Source: Sipunculus nudus (lineage: Eukaryota > Annelida > Sipuncula > Golfingiida > Sipunculidae). From it: a stretch of DNA of 64,000 bases. The notes under the pieces are model-generated. The model made no database searches, had not been told where the DNA came from, and saw only the letters and a program-made list of their open reading frames with translations. Positions 23,282 to 35,329 of the stretch are shown one piece after another (the stretch's first letter is position 1; each line of letters opens with the position of its first letter). Location of the stretch: NCBI GenBank assembly GCA_026874595.1, contig CM049316.1, forward strand, positions 44,779,695-44,843,694, written 5' to 3'. The position numbers and the translations under genes were made by a program.

Positions 23282-24292
23282 AAAATTGTAGCGAAGAGAG
23301 TAATGCAGTCCGTTCAAATATGTTTGGTTAGAATTGTTTAAAGGCAAGATACATAAACATGGGTGTTCTTCTGGTAAGGACTTCACATAGGAAGTAATAT
23401 GTTGTAAGCTTACGCATGTGAAATTTTAAAGGACGATGGTTCCTTGAAATGTAACAAATTTAGTTTTTAAAAGTTTGACAGTTTCAAAATTAAATACTCT
23501 GTAAAATCGAAAATTTGAAACTTAACTCTCCAAACAAAAAAAAACGCCTCGAGATTTTTATCTAAGTTTTCGATTAATATAAAGATATATTCTGTATCTG
23601 CTTCAGATGTGCTGGAATATACTCTTTTTTGTTAAATATTTAAATTAAATTAAAATGCTTATAAATTAAGACATAATCCTCCAAAACAAAATTAAAAATA
23701 CCGAAATGTAAAGAATCTTCTTAGCTTTCAGAAAATGTATACTGTAAGGGGTCCTAAGGCATTAGATTGTTCAATGCCAAGGAAAAACCGAAACAAAGTT
23801 GGGTCATGCGGGGTGACCCGTTCTGTTACCTTAAAAGACCGCTATTAACAAACATTAAAAAACATATCATGGACCACTGACGTATACTGTATCCTAAATT
23901 TTCATCATACCTGAAAGATTATTGAGAAAATTATAAAAAAAAACTCCTATAAACTGGAGGTCAGAGTTTTAGTTTAACATGCGCGACCCCCCCCCCCCCC
24001 CCCCCCCCCCCCCCCGACGAAACAAGGCCAATATGTTAACCATGTTGCATGTCAGGTTTCTCAATAAACAGGTATTTATCATAGAATATTCAAATCTGAT
24101 TTGTCTTTATAAAATCTGACCATTCACAATAAAAGTGTCATGTCCGGTAAACTTTACTAGGTAGATGATACTGATGCCTTGACGGTATATTACACGTATA
24201 ATCGTTTGTAAAATAACATTCAGAAGAAAATTAGAGAAGATAATGGCCAGTTTCCCATGTGCAGCTACATATGTTTGCTTTTATGACTTCAG
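23282..24292. other. Non-coding, possibly a 5' UTR intron; 29-base C-run
   Basis: AT-rich sequence with a C-run at 23987-24015. It ends at TTTTATGACTTCAG (24279-24292), a plausible 3' splice site whose following bases match the equivalent place before the second GPCR (38999-39002). Confidence 0.4.
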
Positions 24293-24596
24293 GTAGAAGA
24301 CTGGATCGAAAATAGTGTCACAAAGGACGCCAACAAAGTGTACAACCATCGTCGACTAAAGATTTCCTCAAATTGATTCCATGGTTCTGACCTAGTCGAC
24401 AGGAACGTGAACAGAAGGTCATCAGGCCGTGAGGTCATCCCTCTTTGTAAAATAATTTAAAAAAGAAACATAGATTCAGCTACAACTACATAGACAGTAC
24501 CAAGGAAACCTTCTATATTGTTCCATGAGAAGCATGACTACCATCGAAAAGGACCTTGTTAAACCGATCAATTCTTCTATGAAGGAACTATTCAAA

Positions 24597-25679
24597 ATGG
24601 CGATCAGTACGAAGAGTCTGACAGCTGCTGACGTCACAACAGTGTCACATACAACTAACTACAATCAGAGCCTGACTGAGACATTCAATATCACCAAGCA
24701 AGACGATTTCTACGTTGAACTTGGAGAAAAAATTTATAAGCATTTCTCCATGGCGGCCGTTATATTTGGGTGCACTGGAAATATTTTCGCGGTGTTAGTT
24801 ATGCTGTACTCAAAGAAAACAAGATCCAGTGTCCCCGGACTGCTGTTAATCTGTTTAACACTGTCAGACACAGTGTATTTACTCACAACCTACTCACTGA
24901 CGTATGCTGCTAATACATTGGAATGTAGAATACTGTACTCTGTGAGTGGAACTGCAAGGTCGTTATCCGGGTTACTGCTGTTGTACATCAGCATCAGTCG
25001 GTATGTTGCAGTTGCCTTCCCATTGCGGTCCACGTGGATTTTGAAATATCGAAACACGGGTTCTCTGATTTTTCTCTTAATCATTCTCAGTCTTAGTGTA
25101 ATGGCACCAATATCCATTATCGTTGAATATATAGACAAACAGTGTGTCGTACCAACGAGGTACATCAACTTATACTTGTATTTTATCTTCATTGTAAACA
25201 CAGCGATTTTTGATTTTTTGATAAGTGGGATAATAACAGTTTTTTCAGTCCTGACCATAAGGGCTCTCAGTCGCTCGTCTCGCGGATTTGCAGATGAGGC
25301 AATATCCTCGACACAGCACAGCAGACGTAAAAGTGATGACAGACACGTGACACGATTTTTGCTTCTGATTGGTCTGTTTTATGTGGCGACCCACGCGCCG
25401 TATGGGATTGGTTACGTCATCTACGCCATCAATCCGTCAAACCTGACCTTTTTTACTGTGAGACTTATTAAATGTTGGAATTGGTTGGCTTATTCCGCGG
25501 ATGTGGTGTTGTATTGCGCAGGGAGCGCATCCTTTCGGAGCGAGGCCGTTCGGTTTGTTTCATGTGGGAGGCGTCCTACTAAAAGGAACAGCTCTTCGGC
25601 GAGTAGCAGGCGTACGGTGAGCAGAGACATGAGCAGCATCCGAGAACAAAGTGAGCAGCAGTTGAATACTCATATGTAA
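24597..25679 (+). CDS. Rhodopsin-class (class A) GPCR, paralogue 1
   Basis: Seven-helix receptor for an unknown ligand at the plasma membrane, in one uninterrupted frame. The ATG at 24597 (context TTCAAAATGG) is preferred because the paralogue's only possible ATG aligns with it; in-frame ATGs at 24525, 24534 and 24579 would add up to 24 unrelated residues. Counting from 24525: NQS at 47 and NIT at 55 are N-glycosylation sites in the N-terminus, and TM1 has GN at 85-86. TM2 has LTLSD (111-115). TM3 runs from Cys134 to SRY (158-160), which replaces DRY. Cys207 in loop 2 can pair with Cys134. TM6 has ATHAPY (288-293) in place of CWxP, and TM7 has DVVLY (326-330) in place of NPxxY. The cytoplasmic tail is Ser/Arg-rich. 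The family is unidentified, with a peptide-receptor-like layout. Confidence 0.9.
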   Translation: MAISTKSLTAADVTTVSHTTNYNQSLTETFNITKQDDFYVELGEKIYKHFSMAAVIFGCTGNIFAVLVMLYSKKTRSSVPGLLLICLTLSDTVYLLTTYSLTYAANTLECRILYSVSGTARSLSGLLLLYISISRYVAVAFPLRSTWILKYRNTGSLIFLLIILSLSVMAPISIIVEYIDKQCVVPTRYINLYLYFIFIVNTAIFDFLISGIITVFSVLTIRALSRSSRGFADEAISSTQHSRRKSDDRHVTRFLLLIGLFYVATHAPYGIGYVIYAINPSNLTFFTVRLIKCWNWLAYSADVVLYCAGSASFRSEAVRFVSCGRRPTKRNSSSASSRRTVSRDMSSIREQSEQQLNTHM

Positions 25680-26731
25680 TGCCATACACATGTTTTAGGA
25701 ACAAACGACCAACATAAATGTACAGTAAACTCTCGTTTGACAAACATCTATTAAACTGAACCATCCCGCCATGAAAACCATACATTTATATATATAATTA
25801 TTGTTACTTATTTCAAAAGTTTATATTGTTCGAACAGGTGTTCATCTGGCTGACATTCCGAAAAAAATCTTATATTTGAATTAGATGTGCTCACATGAGG
25901 CTATATTTATGAGGCATTAAACCTTGTGTTTGCCCAGAAACTTTTATGATTTGGCCACCATGACCTCATTTTGTGGGGTCGTGGAGATCCTGTCTGGACC
26001 TGTCATGACGTGAAGCCGGAGCTTTATGTATACAAAAGATAGGACGTGTGCTTCTTGGACCAATAGGTGATAATCTATCATTCTCAAAAATAGAAGTTAA
26101 CTTCGTACATTCATGTTCATCAGTTCTTTAATGTCAATAAGGATACAAATTTCACGAAGTCTCTTCAGCCATTGCCGAGATTTCTAGCTGAATATAAGTT
26201 TGATTTCAGTAGTTAAGATGCGCAAACTCATGTTTTTGTACCATAACAAGAAGAATGCAGGTTTAATTCTGTTAGGATCTTTGGAGGTCTTTATACAGAA
26301 AATTGAGCTTATAATTGAATATTATAATCCAACGCAATATATTTATTCAATAGCCTCCAAAACTATTAAAGAGTCTGATTTTTAGGGTGCTCAAATCGTG
26401 ATTGAGTCCCAAGGCCCGAAAAATAGAGTTCTCCAATAGAGGTCCCCTCGGTGGACGATGAGTTCGTAAGCCTGAAGCTTTGTGCATGACTACCGGACAA
26501 TGGACATCGCTTTAGCTCTGATGCCTTTCAGTCAGCTGCATGAAAATGAAAAGAGCATAGCAGAAAGTAAAACTTTTCACATATAATTGAAGGCAGTGGA
26601 ATAGAAATAATTTACTTAATTCCAAAATAGCAGTGCCTGTGTCAGGGACCAATTAGTGGTCGTCATTGCGGGTGGTTGTCAGGCGAGATGTCACTGTAAT
26701 TCAGTTGTACAAATATATATATGTGTGTGTT

Positions 26732-26737
<6 letters not shown>
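25680..26737. other. 3' flank of GPCR 1; degraded H1-like end near 26510
   Basis: No clear gene. Near 26450-26540 a GTGGACGATG...GGACAATGGACATCGCTTTAGCTC...TTTCAGTCAGCTG order resembles a worn H1 3' terminus. The rest is AT-rich and unassigned, presumably including the receptor's 3' UTR. Confidence 0.4.
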
Positions 26738-26819
<82 letters not shown>

Positions 26820-26820
26820 T
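26738..26820. repeat. (TA)n(GA)n compound microsatellite
   Basis: TA repeats to about 26748 run into GA repeats to about 26818. The Arg/Glu and Ser/Leu ORFs crossing it on both strands are artefacts. Confidence 0.95.
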
Positions 26821-27756
26821 CGTTCGCAGTTTGTCGTTCTTTGAGGGTTTTACTGTATATCTTTTTACTCTGGAAAAGCATCGTTTTCACTAAGTACCCT
26901 GCGTGTGCATTTTATCATTTTATTGTTTGTAAAAATTTGCGACTTGCAGGGATATAACTTATTCTTAGTGTAAAATTGACTTAAATGATGAGGACGCTAT
27001 AGACAAATTACGAATAAGTACTGCACTTCCTTCTGTATGGTATCACATTTTTAAGTGTTTTTTTTACACGATCCATAGTAAATAGATCACTGGGGTTTTT
27101 TTTTTTCAAGTAATAGCATATTGTGCTTTCTGGTTTATTAGTGTTGTAAAATGACTGGTCAAGGAAGCGCGGTTTTCAGGTGACAACTGATCCTCGGACC
27201 CCAGCAGATGGAAACACCCGTTCTACATATTTTGTGTATTTCGTAAATAAAAGCTTGTACCAGTCTTAACGTCTGAAATATATATTATTGTTAATGAGAG
27301 AGAGAGGCAGAAAGGAAGGGTTGGAAAGAGATTCTGTCAAAAATCTCCAAATACAGAATGTTTGGGTCAAACCTGTGTGATTCGTTTCCGTGTTAAGGTC
27401 AAAATGATAGACAGTCCCAACATGCTACGACAGTCCCACGGGACTTACGTTCATTCTATAAAAAAAAGTACAAAACAGTGAGACACACGAGAGCAATCCA
27501 AAAATACACCAAGCTAAAAGCTATGCAACAGAGGTGTCGCCATCTGTAGTTTTCACCTCACACCTCCGAGAAAACAACACTGTTTTAGTTCAAATGCGGC
27601 ATGCTGACAGCCCTCACGGTGTGGATAGGCAAATTACTCGAATTTCCTTAACACAAAATATTTCTACAGAAACCTTAAAACAGGTAAGAGACCAACTTTC
27701 AGAGAGCTAAAAATAATAATTTTGGACCTACAGCTCACAGAATTTTGGTCAATGTG
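26821..27756. other. No recognised feature
   Basis: Non-coding sequence with a GAGA patch near 27296. No ORF or repeat family could be assigned. Confidence 0.5.
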
Positions 27757-27910
27757 ACCAGGGGCCTAGCAGTCGAGTGGTAAAACGTTCGGCCCTCTCC
27801 GTTGGTGACCCGGGTTCGATCCCCGACGTGGCTATGACAGTGGGTTGTAGTTGCCCGTCCAAGGCCGGTGGTTTTCTCCGGGCTCTCTGGTTTCCTCTAC
27901 CTAAACAGTC
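27757..27910 (+). mobile_element. tRNA-derived SINE, copy 2 (best preserved)
   Basis: A-box-like TAGCAGTCGAGTGG (27767-27780) and B-box-like GGTTCGATCC (27813-27822) are spaced as in an internal Pol III promoter. They are followed by the SINE-specific body GTTGTAGTTGCCCGTCC and CTCCGGGCTCTCTGG. Shared with 18955-19072 and 42885-43012. The anticodon region does not fold as a normal tRNA, so this is a retroposon and not a tRNA gene. Confidence 0.8.
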
Positions 27911-29287
27911 TACCGAACGCCAAAATCCGAGCCATGGACAGTGCCGCGATTAGTTATAATAACTATTTGTATAATCCATGTAAAATAAATGTTTATATTC
28001 CTGGGTTTCAAAAAAGACTTTCTGAATTTAAGTTGGAAGTATCTAGATCAAAGATTTACTGTTTGCCTTGTTTAAGCAACGGAGTGACGACGGACAAAGC
28101 GGCTAACAAAAAGCCTCAACGGAACTAGAAGTGAACCGCTGAGATAACTGCCATGATTTGATAATATGGCCTTTATATGTAAAACCTTTTAGTAGCATGA
28201 TTTTAAAACTTTATGGCCACGTTTGTTCAAATTTTGCAGGGTTACATGAATATTACTAATTAAAGCACTCTACTTTGGTTGATCGTTCACTGCAAATATA
28301 CAAATGCTAGGCTAATTATTTTGCCATGCTCTATAGAATGGCTACTGGTATCATCAACTGGTAAACTTTTAACAATTTCTTAGGCATGCTATGCATGAAT
28401 TGTTTAGAGATATGAACTTTTTTTGTGAATTTTACATTAAAATGAAACGATTGCAGTCAAATTTCACGACTGTTATAATCATATGTTGTCAGGAAACTTT
28501 GATCAATTCTTTTGACGATTTACAGAAATACATATCTGATTAATGGACACCAATTTCATTTGATGGTCAAATGCAAAAATATGATTGTTTTCTGATAATC
28601 TACCATGACTGCTATCTTTAAAGATAACACCTGTCTATACGTGAAAAGATTGTAGGTTGCACCACATGTACGGTACAGTAAATAAAGCTTTTCAAAATAA
28701 ACAATAAATCAGTTATTGTAAAATCGTATGATTTGGTACTAAAAAAACAATTATATTATACCTGATGTGCTAGATTTTGTTAACTTTTCATGATTACATG
28801 GATATAAGTGTGACAGGTGTACTTTAATCATATTTTTTTATTATCAGATGTAAGATAAAGGAATGCAGAGCCAGCTGTCTCATTGCATGACTTTCACTTG
28901 TCTTCAGAACAATCTTAAACCTGCATAAAAAATATACATGGTCGATCATGGTTGCGAACGGGGGAATTAGAATTGTAAACTTTGATGTCACTAATCAGGT
29001 GTTCCTTTGGCAGATGACGTCTTTACTCCTGTAGCGCCTTTCTATATCTATATACTAATATCCCCAGTTTTGCTGTGCATACGTAAACGCATGTTTACGT
29101 ATTAATGGAATCACAGGCGACCGTTTTCTAATTGCTTACACCTACGTCCGAACATGTAATGCTAGCTCTAACTATGACAAGTTCGTCAGTCTAATGGGTA
29201 AAAGCATAACATTTAGATGTTAATGTATTGATTTTTACAGGAGCTGCATTCATTATACATAATCAAGCCTTCCGTTTTTAATATTTA
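27911..29287. other. No recognised gene
   Basis: AT-rich non-coding. A block near 29090-29140 (TTAATGGAATCACAGGCGACC...) recurs in similar form at about 31520-31550, so part of this region belongs to a dispersed repeat. Confidence 0.45.
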
Positions 29288-30290
29288 ACTAGATGTGTCG
29301 GAATTACACGAATGCCCCCGCCTGGGGCAAATTAGAAATATTTGTTAACGTTTGTTAAATTTTCTATGTTCAGGAGCTGTCATACGGTCAAAAGTAGGTG
29401 AACCATGACAAGATGCGAACAAGATCTGTAAGTGGTCATTATGCACCCACACACCAAAAATCAGGCCAATATCCGCAGGCATTGCGAAAAAGTCAGTACA
29501 TGTGCATATATCATGGAAATTTCATTCATTTTTTATGAAATATCTATGTTCAGGAGCTGTCATATGGTCTAAGTTCGTCAACCGCGACGAAACGCAAACT
29601 CGATCTGTAACTGGTCATGATCTGGCGAGGTACAATAAATCAGGTCAATATCTGCAAGCACTGTGAAAAAAGTCCGTACATGTGAATGTATCATGAACAT
29701 TTTTATTTGCATGAAATTTTCTGTTCTTTGGCTATCATACGGAACAAAACGCACACTCGATCTGTAACTGGTCATGATCCAGCCACACTACAAAAATCAG
29801 GCTAATATCTGCATGCAGGCATTGCGAAAAAAAAAGTCTGTACATGTGCAATTATCATGAAAATTTCTATTTTTTCATGAAATTTTCTATTTTCAGGAGC
29901 CGTCGTACGGTCAAAATAACCAGGACAAAACGCGAAATCGATCTGTAAGTGGTCATTTTGCGTCCACACACCAAATATTAGGCCAACATCTGAAGGCATT
30001 GCGAAAAAGAACCGTAAATGTGCATCTATCATGAATATTTCTATTTTTCATGATCTTTTCTTTGTTCAGGAGCCGTCATACGGTCAAAAGTGGATCAACC
30101 GGGACGAACCGAAAGCTCAATCTGTACCTGGTCATAATCTGCCCACACACCAAAATTCAGGCCAATGTCTGCAGGCATTGCGAAAAAAAGTCTGTACAAC
30201 TGTTTGATTCAGAATGACGGAAGGACGGAATGATGGAATGACGGACATGGGTAAAACTATATGCCCCTGCCACTTTATTATATTTTTGTT
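29288..30290. mobile_element. Tandem-core non-autonomous element (five about 175-bp units)
   Basis: It opens with ACTAGATGTGTCGG and a short hairpin (GCCCCCGCCTGGGGC, about 29313-29327). Then five related units follow, each with TTTCTATGTTCAGGAGC(T/C)GTCATACGG and later CAGGC(C)AATATCTGC. Their starts are near 29361, 29541, 29718, 29883 and 30055. It closes with a (GACGGA)-type run (about 30215-30245) and ATATGCCCCTGCCAC. The order of end, tandem core, short-period run and end matches pearl/HINE elements. There is no coding capacity; the ORFs on the minus strand repeat with the units. Confidence 0.6.
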
Positions 30291-30402
30291 ATCACATACT
30301 GTTATTATTTTAAACATAAGCCAATCTACAGCTGCATGCAATTTAAATTATTAATTTGTTGCTTTAAAATTATTAATGTAAGATTAACTGGAGATTTGGG
30401 AG

Positions 30403-31256
30403 GTTAAGGTCCTCAATTAGGGCATCGCGATTACCACTTGCTCAAAATGGCAGCCCTGTGGCCATATTGGATCATTGATATCAGATTTCTTCTGAAATTT
30501 ATAACCACAAATAATCTAAACGGGACCAATTTTCAGAAAAATTATTACACTATCTGAAAAGGTTTTGCGAAAGGATTTAAAATATTTGCCTGGCAGTCAT
30601 ATTGGATTTTACATGAGTCTGAAATTTGAAGCACACATCCCCTCATCGGTGTCAATATTCAGTCAAACTTTCGCATAATAATATCACTGATTGTTGTCTA
30701 GCGGCCTCTGTGAATTTGATAATATTCAGTTTTAAATTTGAGATATTGCACCCGAAAGGAATTCAACCAATTATGCTCTGGCCGCCATATTAGAATAAGT
30801 ATGGGCCTGTAATTTCATAGTGCTAGAGCCCTCCTCGGCACCATATCACACCTCTGAAATTTTGAAAAGATCAGGCAAACTATCTTTAAGATAATGTGCG
30901 AAATAAAATCAACAATAGTGCTCTGGCGGCTATACTGGAATTCCGGGATGATTGTTATTCGATTCAGCTGGAGCCATACAAGGCACCAGACATTCCTATG
31001 AATTTTAGGAAGATCAAGCATATTCTCTTTGAGATATTGCGCTCGAAACAAAATCTCCGATTCAGCTCTGGCTATCATACTGGAATTCGGAAAGGTCTGT
31101 AATTCGATAAGTATAGACCCCTCATACACACCAATCATACCTATGAATTTGAGAAAGATTCTGTTTGCGCACGACAGAAAGCGTCCCTGACGGACGGAAT
31201 GAAGGACGGACGGACAAGGTGGTAACTACATACGGCTTTTCATTCCGGACCTTAAC
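30403..31256. mobile_element. Non-autonomous element with 10-bp terminal inverted repeats and tandem core
   Basis: GTTAAGGTCC at 30403-30412 and its exact inverse GGACCTTAAC at 31247-31256 bound 854 bp. Inside are several degenerate units with (A/C)TCTGGC(G/C)GCCATATTGGA-like blocks and GAGATATTGC(G/A)C (near 30475, 30600, 30775, 30920 and 31065). A GGAC run (about 31187-31216) sits just before the right end. No ORF of substance. Confidence 0.6.
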
Positions 31257-31962
31257 AGAAAATACTGATAAAAGATCGCAATAATATTGATTACTTATTT
31301 ATATATCCCTGTCTTGCCAAGCAGATGTTACCATACGTATGCGTTTTCAATCGCTACCGTGGGCGATCGAAACGTATTGAATATGTATAGGTATATACAC
31401 ATACTTACTGCATACACTTGTAAAGAATCACTCAAAGAGAATATAATGGGTGCGATTCCCAGCCGCGTACAAATACGTAATGAATACGTATACTGCCACT
31501 TTAAATGGAATGACACTATTAATGGATTCCCAGGCGTCCGTTTTCTTGCTGCTTCACTCATTTGTACTGCATCCGCATATATGTACCGCATAGGCATATA
31601 AGGAATGCTAGCTTTACTCTGCATATATATTAAAGAATTGTAGGTAATTCCTCAAAAAGTTTTTATAATGCCTCTGCGACAGATATGTGAGCTTTTCATC
31701 TACAATGTGTTGATGAATACGCCAATGTTGTCCAAATGAAAAGCCATGTACCCTGAAGTCCTTGATTGCACATGTGAGGAAGTTGAAAGGTCACTATAGC
31801 TGCAAAACGCCATTTGTAAAACTGTGGTTCGTATGACTTGCCGCCAAATGTCCTGGTTGAATGTGTCTGAAAAATTTTGGCGGGCCCTCACTTTATAAGC
31901 ACATGGGTATTAACAAACGAAAAATTTGTGTGCGGTTGGATCGGCATTTTCTTGTCTGTATT
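31257..31962. other. Unassigned; contains a dispersed-repeat block
   Basis: ORFs of about 100 codons are open on both strands at 31287-31624 but show no motif. The stretch near 31520-31550 resembles 29103-29135. No gene is supported. Confidence 0.4.
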
Positions 31963-33187
31963 TAGCGAACCTGTGAGCCTATGCGATGGAGCGGCGTCGT
32001 CCGTCCGCCGTCCAAGGTTTGCTGTCCGCCGTCTATGGCTGTAAGTCAGAAACCGTCGGAGCAAGCAGCTCCAAATTGCATGTTAGAATTAGTCACATGT
32101 GAAACTTGGTGCCCTAGAGCTTATAATCGGGTATCTGCATTAATTTAGATTTTATAGAGAAAAAGCTTAAAAACCTTTTATAATCTTCTTCTGTGAAACT
32201 GTCCAGCCAAATTGTCCAATGTTACACAGAAATGTTTCCCTGAACAATGTCTCTCAAATTTTTTTCGAATGGTTCCAGCTGGGGGATTATTGACCGAGTT
32301 ACAGGAAGTTGAACTTAGTCATTTGCATGCTAAAATTACAATCTCAGAAACGGCTGGAGCTATCAGCTTTTAAAATCTTCTTCTGTGAAACTGTCCAGAC
32401 AAATTGTCCAATGTTACACAGAAATGTTCCCCTGAACAATGTCTCTCAAATTTTTTTCGAATGGTTCCAGCTGGGGGATTTTTGACCGAGTTACAGGAAG
32501 TTGAACTTAGTCATTTGCATGCTAAAATTGCAATCTCAGAAACGGCTGGAGCTATCATCATCAAATTTTATGTTAATGTTGGTCACTTGAGTCATATATG
32601 AAATTGAGGTATTTATGGTACCACCTGCGTTCAATTTGGTCTTTTTGTACGGGGGTCAACGGTGCCCGAAGCATACAGAGGGCTACAAAAAACTTCTTCT
32701 CTAAAAGTGTAAATCCAAATTGTTTAATATTGCAAAGAAGTGCTCCCCGGGTAGTGCTTTCTTAAGTTCAAAACGGTCTCTGTTCAGTGACTTTTGGCCG
32801 AGTTATGGGAAGCTGAATATAGTCAAATGTTATAGTAGCCCATTTCTGCTGAGTGGCTACAAAGTTCTCCTTCTCAAAAACAACTGGGTCAAATTCTTTA
32901 ATCTCACACATGGATTATTCTTAGATGTTGATGATTCAAATTTGTTCAAATGGTTTTGATTCAGTGATTTTCATAGATTTTATACCGGAAAAGTTAAAAA
33001 AATATAAAAATCTTCTTCTCGTTGATTTTTGGCCGAGTTACAGGAGGTTTAACTTAGTCATCTGTGCAAAAAAGCATACTAAACTTAAAATCTCAGAAAC
33101 AGCTGGAGCTGTCATCACCAAATTTTATGCCAATGTTTGTCACACGAGTCATATCTGAAATTGGGGTGTTGGTGGCGCCACCTACAT
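31963..33187 (-). mobile_element. H2-family non-autonomous element, inverted
   Basis: Left end TTTAGCGAACCTGTGAGCCTATGCGATGG followed by GTCCGTCCGCCGTCC (in element sense, a 3' end preceded by a GGAC run). Right end is the GGTGGCGCCACC palindrome (33171-33182). The same two ends, inverted, bound 57897-58390. The interior repeats CTTCTTCTGTGAAACTGTCC and AGTTACAGGAAGTTGAACTTAGTC units, including a nearly exact 192-bp tandem pair (about 32182-32565). No protein coded. Confidence 0.6.
32182..32565. repeat. Recent 192-bp tandem duplication inside the H2 element
   Basis: 32182 onward and 32374 onward agree at nearly every base for about 190 bp, differing at only a few positions (for example GATTATTGACC against GATTTTTGACC). 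The neighbouring units are much more diverged, so this pair arose later. Confidence 0.85.
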
Positions 33188-33219
33188 AGATCTGTTGTTT
33201 TTTTTTTTTTTTTTTTTTA

Positions 33220-33535
33220 CAAGCAAACTGTAAGTTTAGACTCTTCTTGCTTATATACTTTGTTTTAGAAACTGTTAAGCTGATTGGTTTAAACTTTATA
33301 AGAATTGTTCTATGGTATTGTTCTGTCAGTTTTATAAGAAAAGATTGGGTAAATGCAGTGTGGCCAATTGAAAATTGGTTTCAAGTTTCAACATGTCAAG
33401 TCAAGAGGTCAATCAGTGCACCCAGGTGCAGTCCAGACATCACCATGGCAACTGTCCTGGCTCTGCCTGGTGTCCAGATACAGTCTAGACGTCTAGACGA
33501 TATGTCTAGACACACCGTCTAGACGTCTAGAACCT
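33220..33535. repeat. Dispersed repeat with an inverted copy at 56393-56669; palindromic GTCTAGAC cluster
   Basis: The sequence from TTTAGACTCTTC through TTGGTTTAAACTTTATAAGAA to the CTAGAC cluster is found as its reverse complement at 56393-56669. The right end holds four perfect GTCTAGAC 8-mers (33483-33490, 33491-33498, 33504-33511 and 33517-33524) and one near-match (33525-33532). Confidence 0.75.
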
Positions 33536-34310
33536 GACAACTTTGTCAGATTTTACAAAAGGTCAAGTCAGCTCTGTATCTATAAATAACTTTGGCAGAC
33601 TGCCAACCATTTCAGATATGCCAACAGGTCAAGTTCAGTCTGTAAGACCCAGTGGTAAGTTTCAGTCTGTAAGAGCCAGTGGTGCGGTAACATGTGACAC
33701 ATTAGGTACCCTTGACCAGGGGGAAAACTGAGCCTCCATTGCATGAGTAGGTGTGACTCAATACCAAGGCTAAAAGAGGAACATGTTCTTACATTTTATA
33801 GGGGAAAAGCTAAAAAATATTTTAAAATGTTCTTCTCCGAAACCATGCTGCCAAATTGTCTGTTCATCTGTCCCAATAATCCTCCCTGGCAAAAAGAACA
33901 TATCGGAAATATCCTGACTGATACATCCTAGTTTTATAATGTTCTAGTCCGAAACGTGCAGGTCCGACACGTCCATTTGGCTGAAATCATAATGACAAAG
34001 GTAGATACGCGGGACATGAGAGGATCAGTATTAAATTTTAAAAATAAACATTCATACTCCCAAACTTTGCAAAGGTTCACATTAGGCCTGTAGGCCTTGT
34101 TTTATAAAAGGTTGGGGATTATCTTTAGTTAATAGACATCAGATTTCGAAATTGACACATTTAAGCCTGAGGTGTCGGGGTTGTTGCGCTCCTTTCTTTT
34201 GGGCTCATTGGTCGTCTGCCCCGTTATTCAGCTCCTCTTCACCTGTCTTTATATTTTGGTTTAATGACCTCTCAATCCCATGAGGTCCTCACTCTTAGAC
34301 ATGGCTGTAG
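33536..34310. other. No recognised gene
   Basis: Non-coding. Short ORFs (33543-33931) show a small internal duplication (CAGTCTGTAAGA twice near 33638 and 33663) but no protein-like signal. Confidence 0.45.
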
Positions 34311-35282
34311 TTTCACGGTAGTCTACCGTTTTTCTTTAACGGTAGTACCGTCTTTTCACGGCCTGGCCGTATTTTACTCAATAAACCGTAGACTACCGTA
34401 AACTGAGCCAGCGCTGGCGTCTTATCATGCCTTGTGACCATATGGACACCCCAGGGGGTCAGAGCACGTGCATTTTCTTTGTTAACATCCGGGCATTTTC
34501 AGGATTTTTCATCGCCATCTTTTACTTTTCCAGCAGCTAACAGAGGCGTACAACCTCGAATAATCCTATATGTTTTCGGTAAATTAGCCTTTATGTCTAG
34601 TTTCGCAAACTACTTTCGAAATCTTTAATTAGCACGTATAATATATATATTTCTTTGGTAAATATAGATTTTGTACCAAAACTGGGTTCTCCGAATCTCG
34701 TCATCCCTGATTTGGTGGTATCACTGTCCGTGCTGTGTATTTTGTATATTGTGTGTAAAACGGAGTGTTGATATATTGTTAGTTTTATATATTGCAGATA
34801 TACCGGACCCGCGTGTGAATCACATATTGGCTTATAAGATTTTCCACTTTAAATGCACCCCTTTTTATATCACAATGATAACACCACTGCTGTACCCACC
34901 TGTTTTAATATTTTTATTCCTCGTCTCATCTTGAATAACATGTGTGCCATTCATGTGTGATTTAAATGAATATTCAGATTATTTGAGATATACACCATGC
35001 ATATTTGTTAAAGTATTTGATTCTCTCATTGAAAATATCAAAGTTAATCCTTTTTATTTATTTATCACTACATGATGTATATAATATATACACATATATC
35101 ATATTTCAGACACACAAATCATGTTTATGAAACTTATACTTTTTGTTTTTTCTCTGTTTCATACTATGAGTTTGAAGCAGGGAAATCAACAATTACAGTC
35201 ATCACCGACCCGATGAATAAGACGAAACGGAATAACCACTTGGATTAAATATTGGCATCTTGGACTAGGTATATATATTTAA

Positions 35283-35329
<47 letters not shown>

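Noticed and set aside
24890-25258. Antisense ORF of 122 codons opposite GPCR 1 (and a similar one at 39568-39948)
   Set aside because: They are shadows of the receptor genes; the resemblance between them follows from the paralogous sense strands.
26656-26893. ORFs rich in Arg/Glu (+) and Ser/Leu (-)
   Set aside because: They are translations of the GA microsatellite at 26738-26820.
27757-27840. Functional tRNA gene
   Set aside because: A- and B-box-like motifs are present, but the arms do not form a complete cloverleaf and the unit continues into a SINE body shared with two other copies.
31287-31624. ORFs of about 100 codons on both strands
   Set aside because: Neither strand shows conserved motifs, and the region shares a block with 29.1 kb, suggesting a non-coding repeat.
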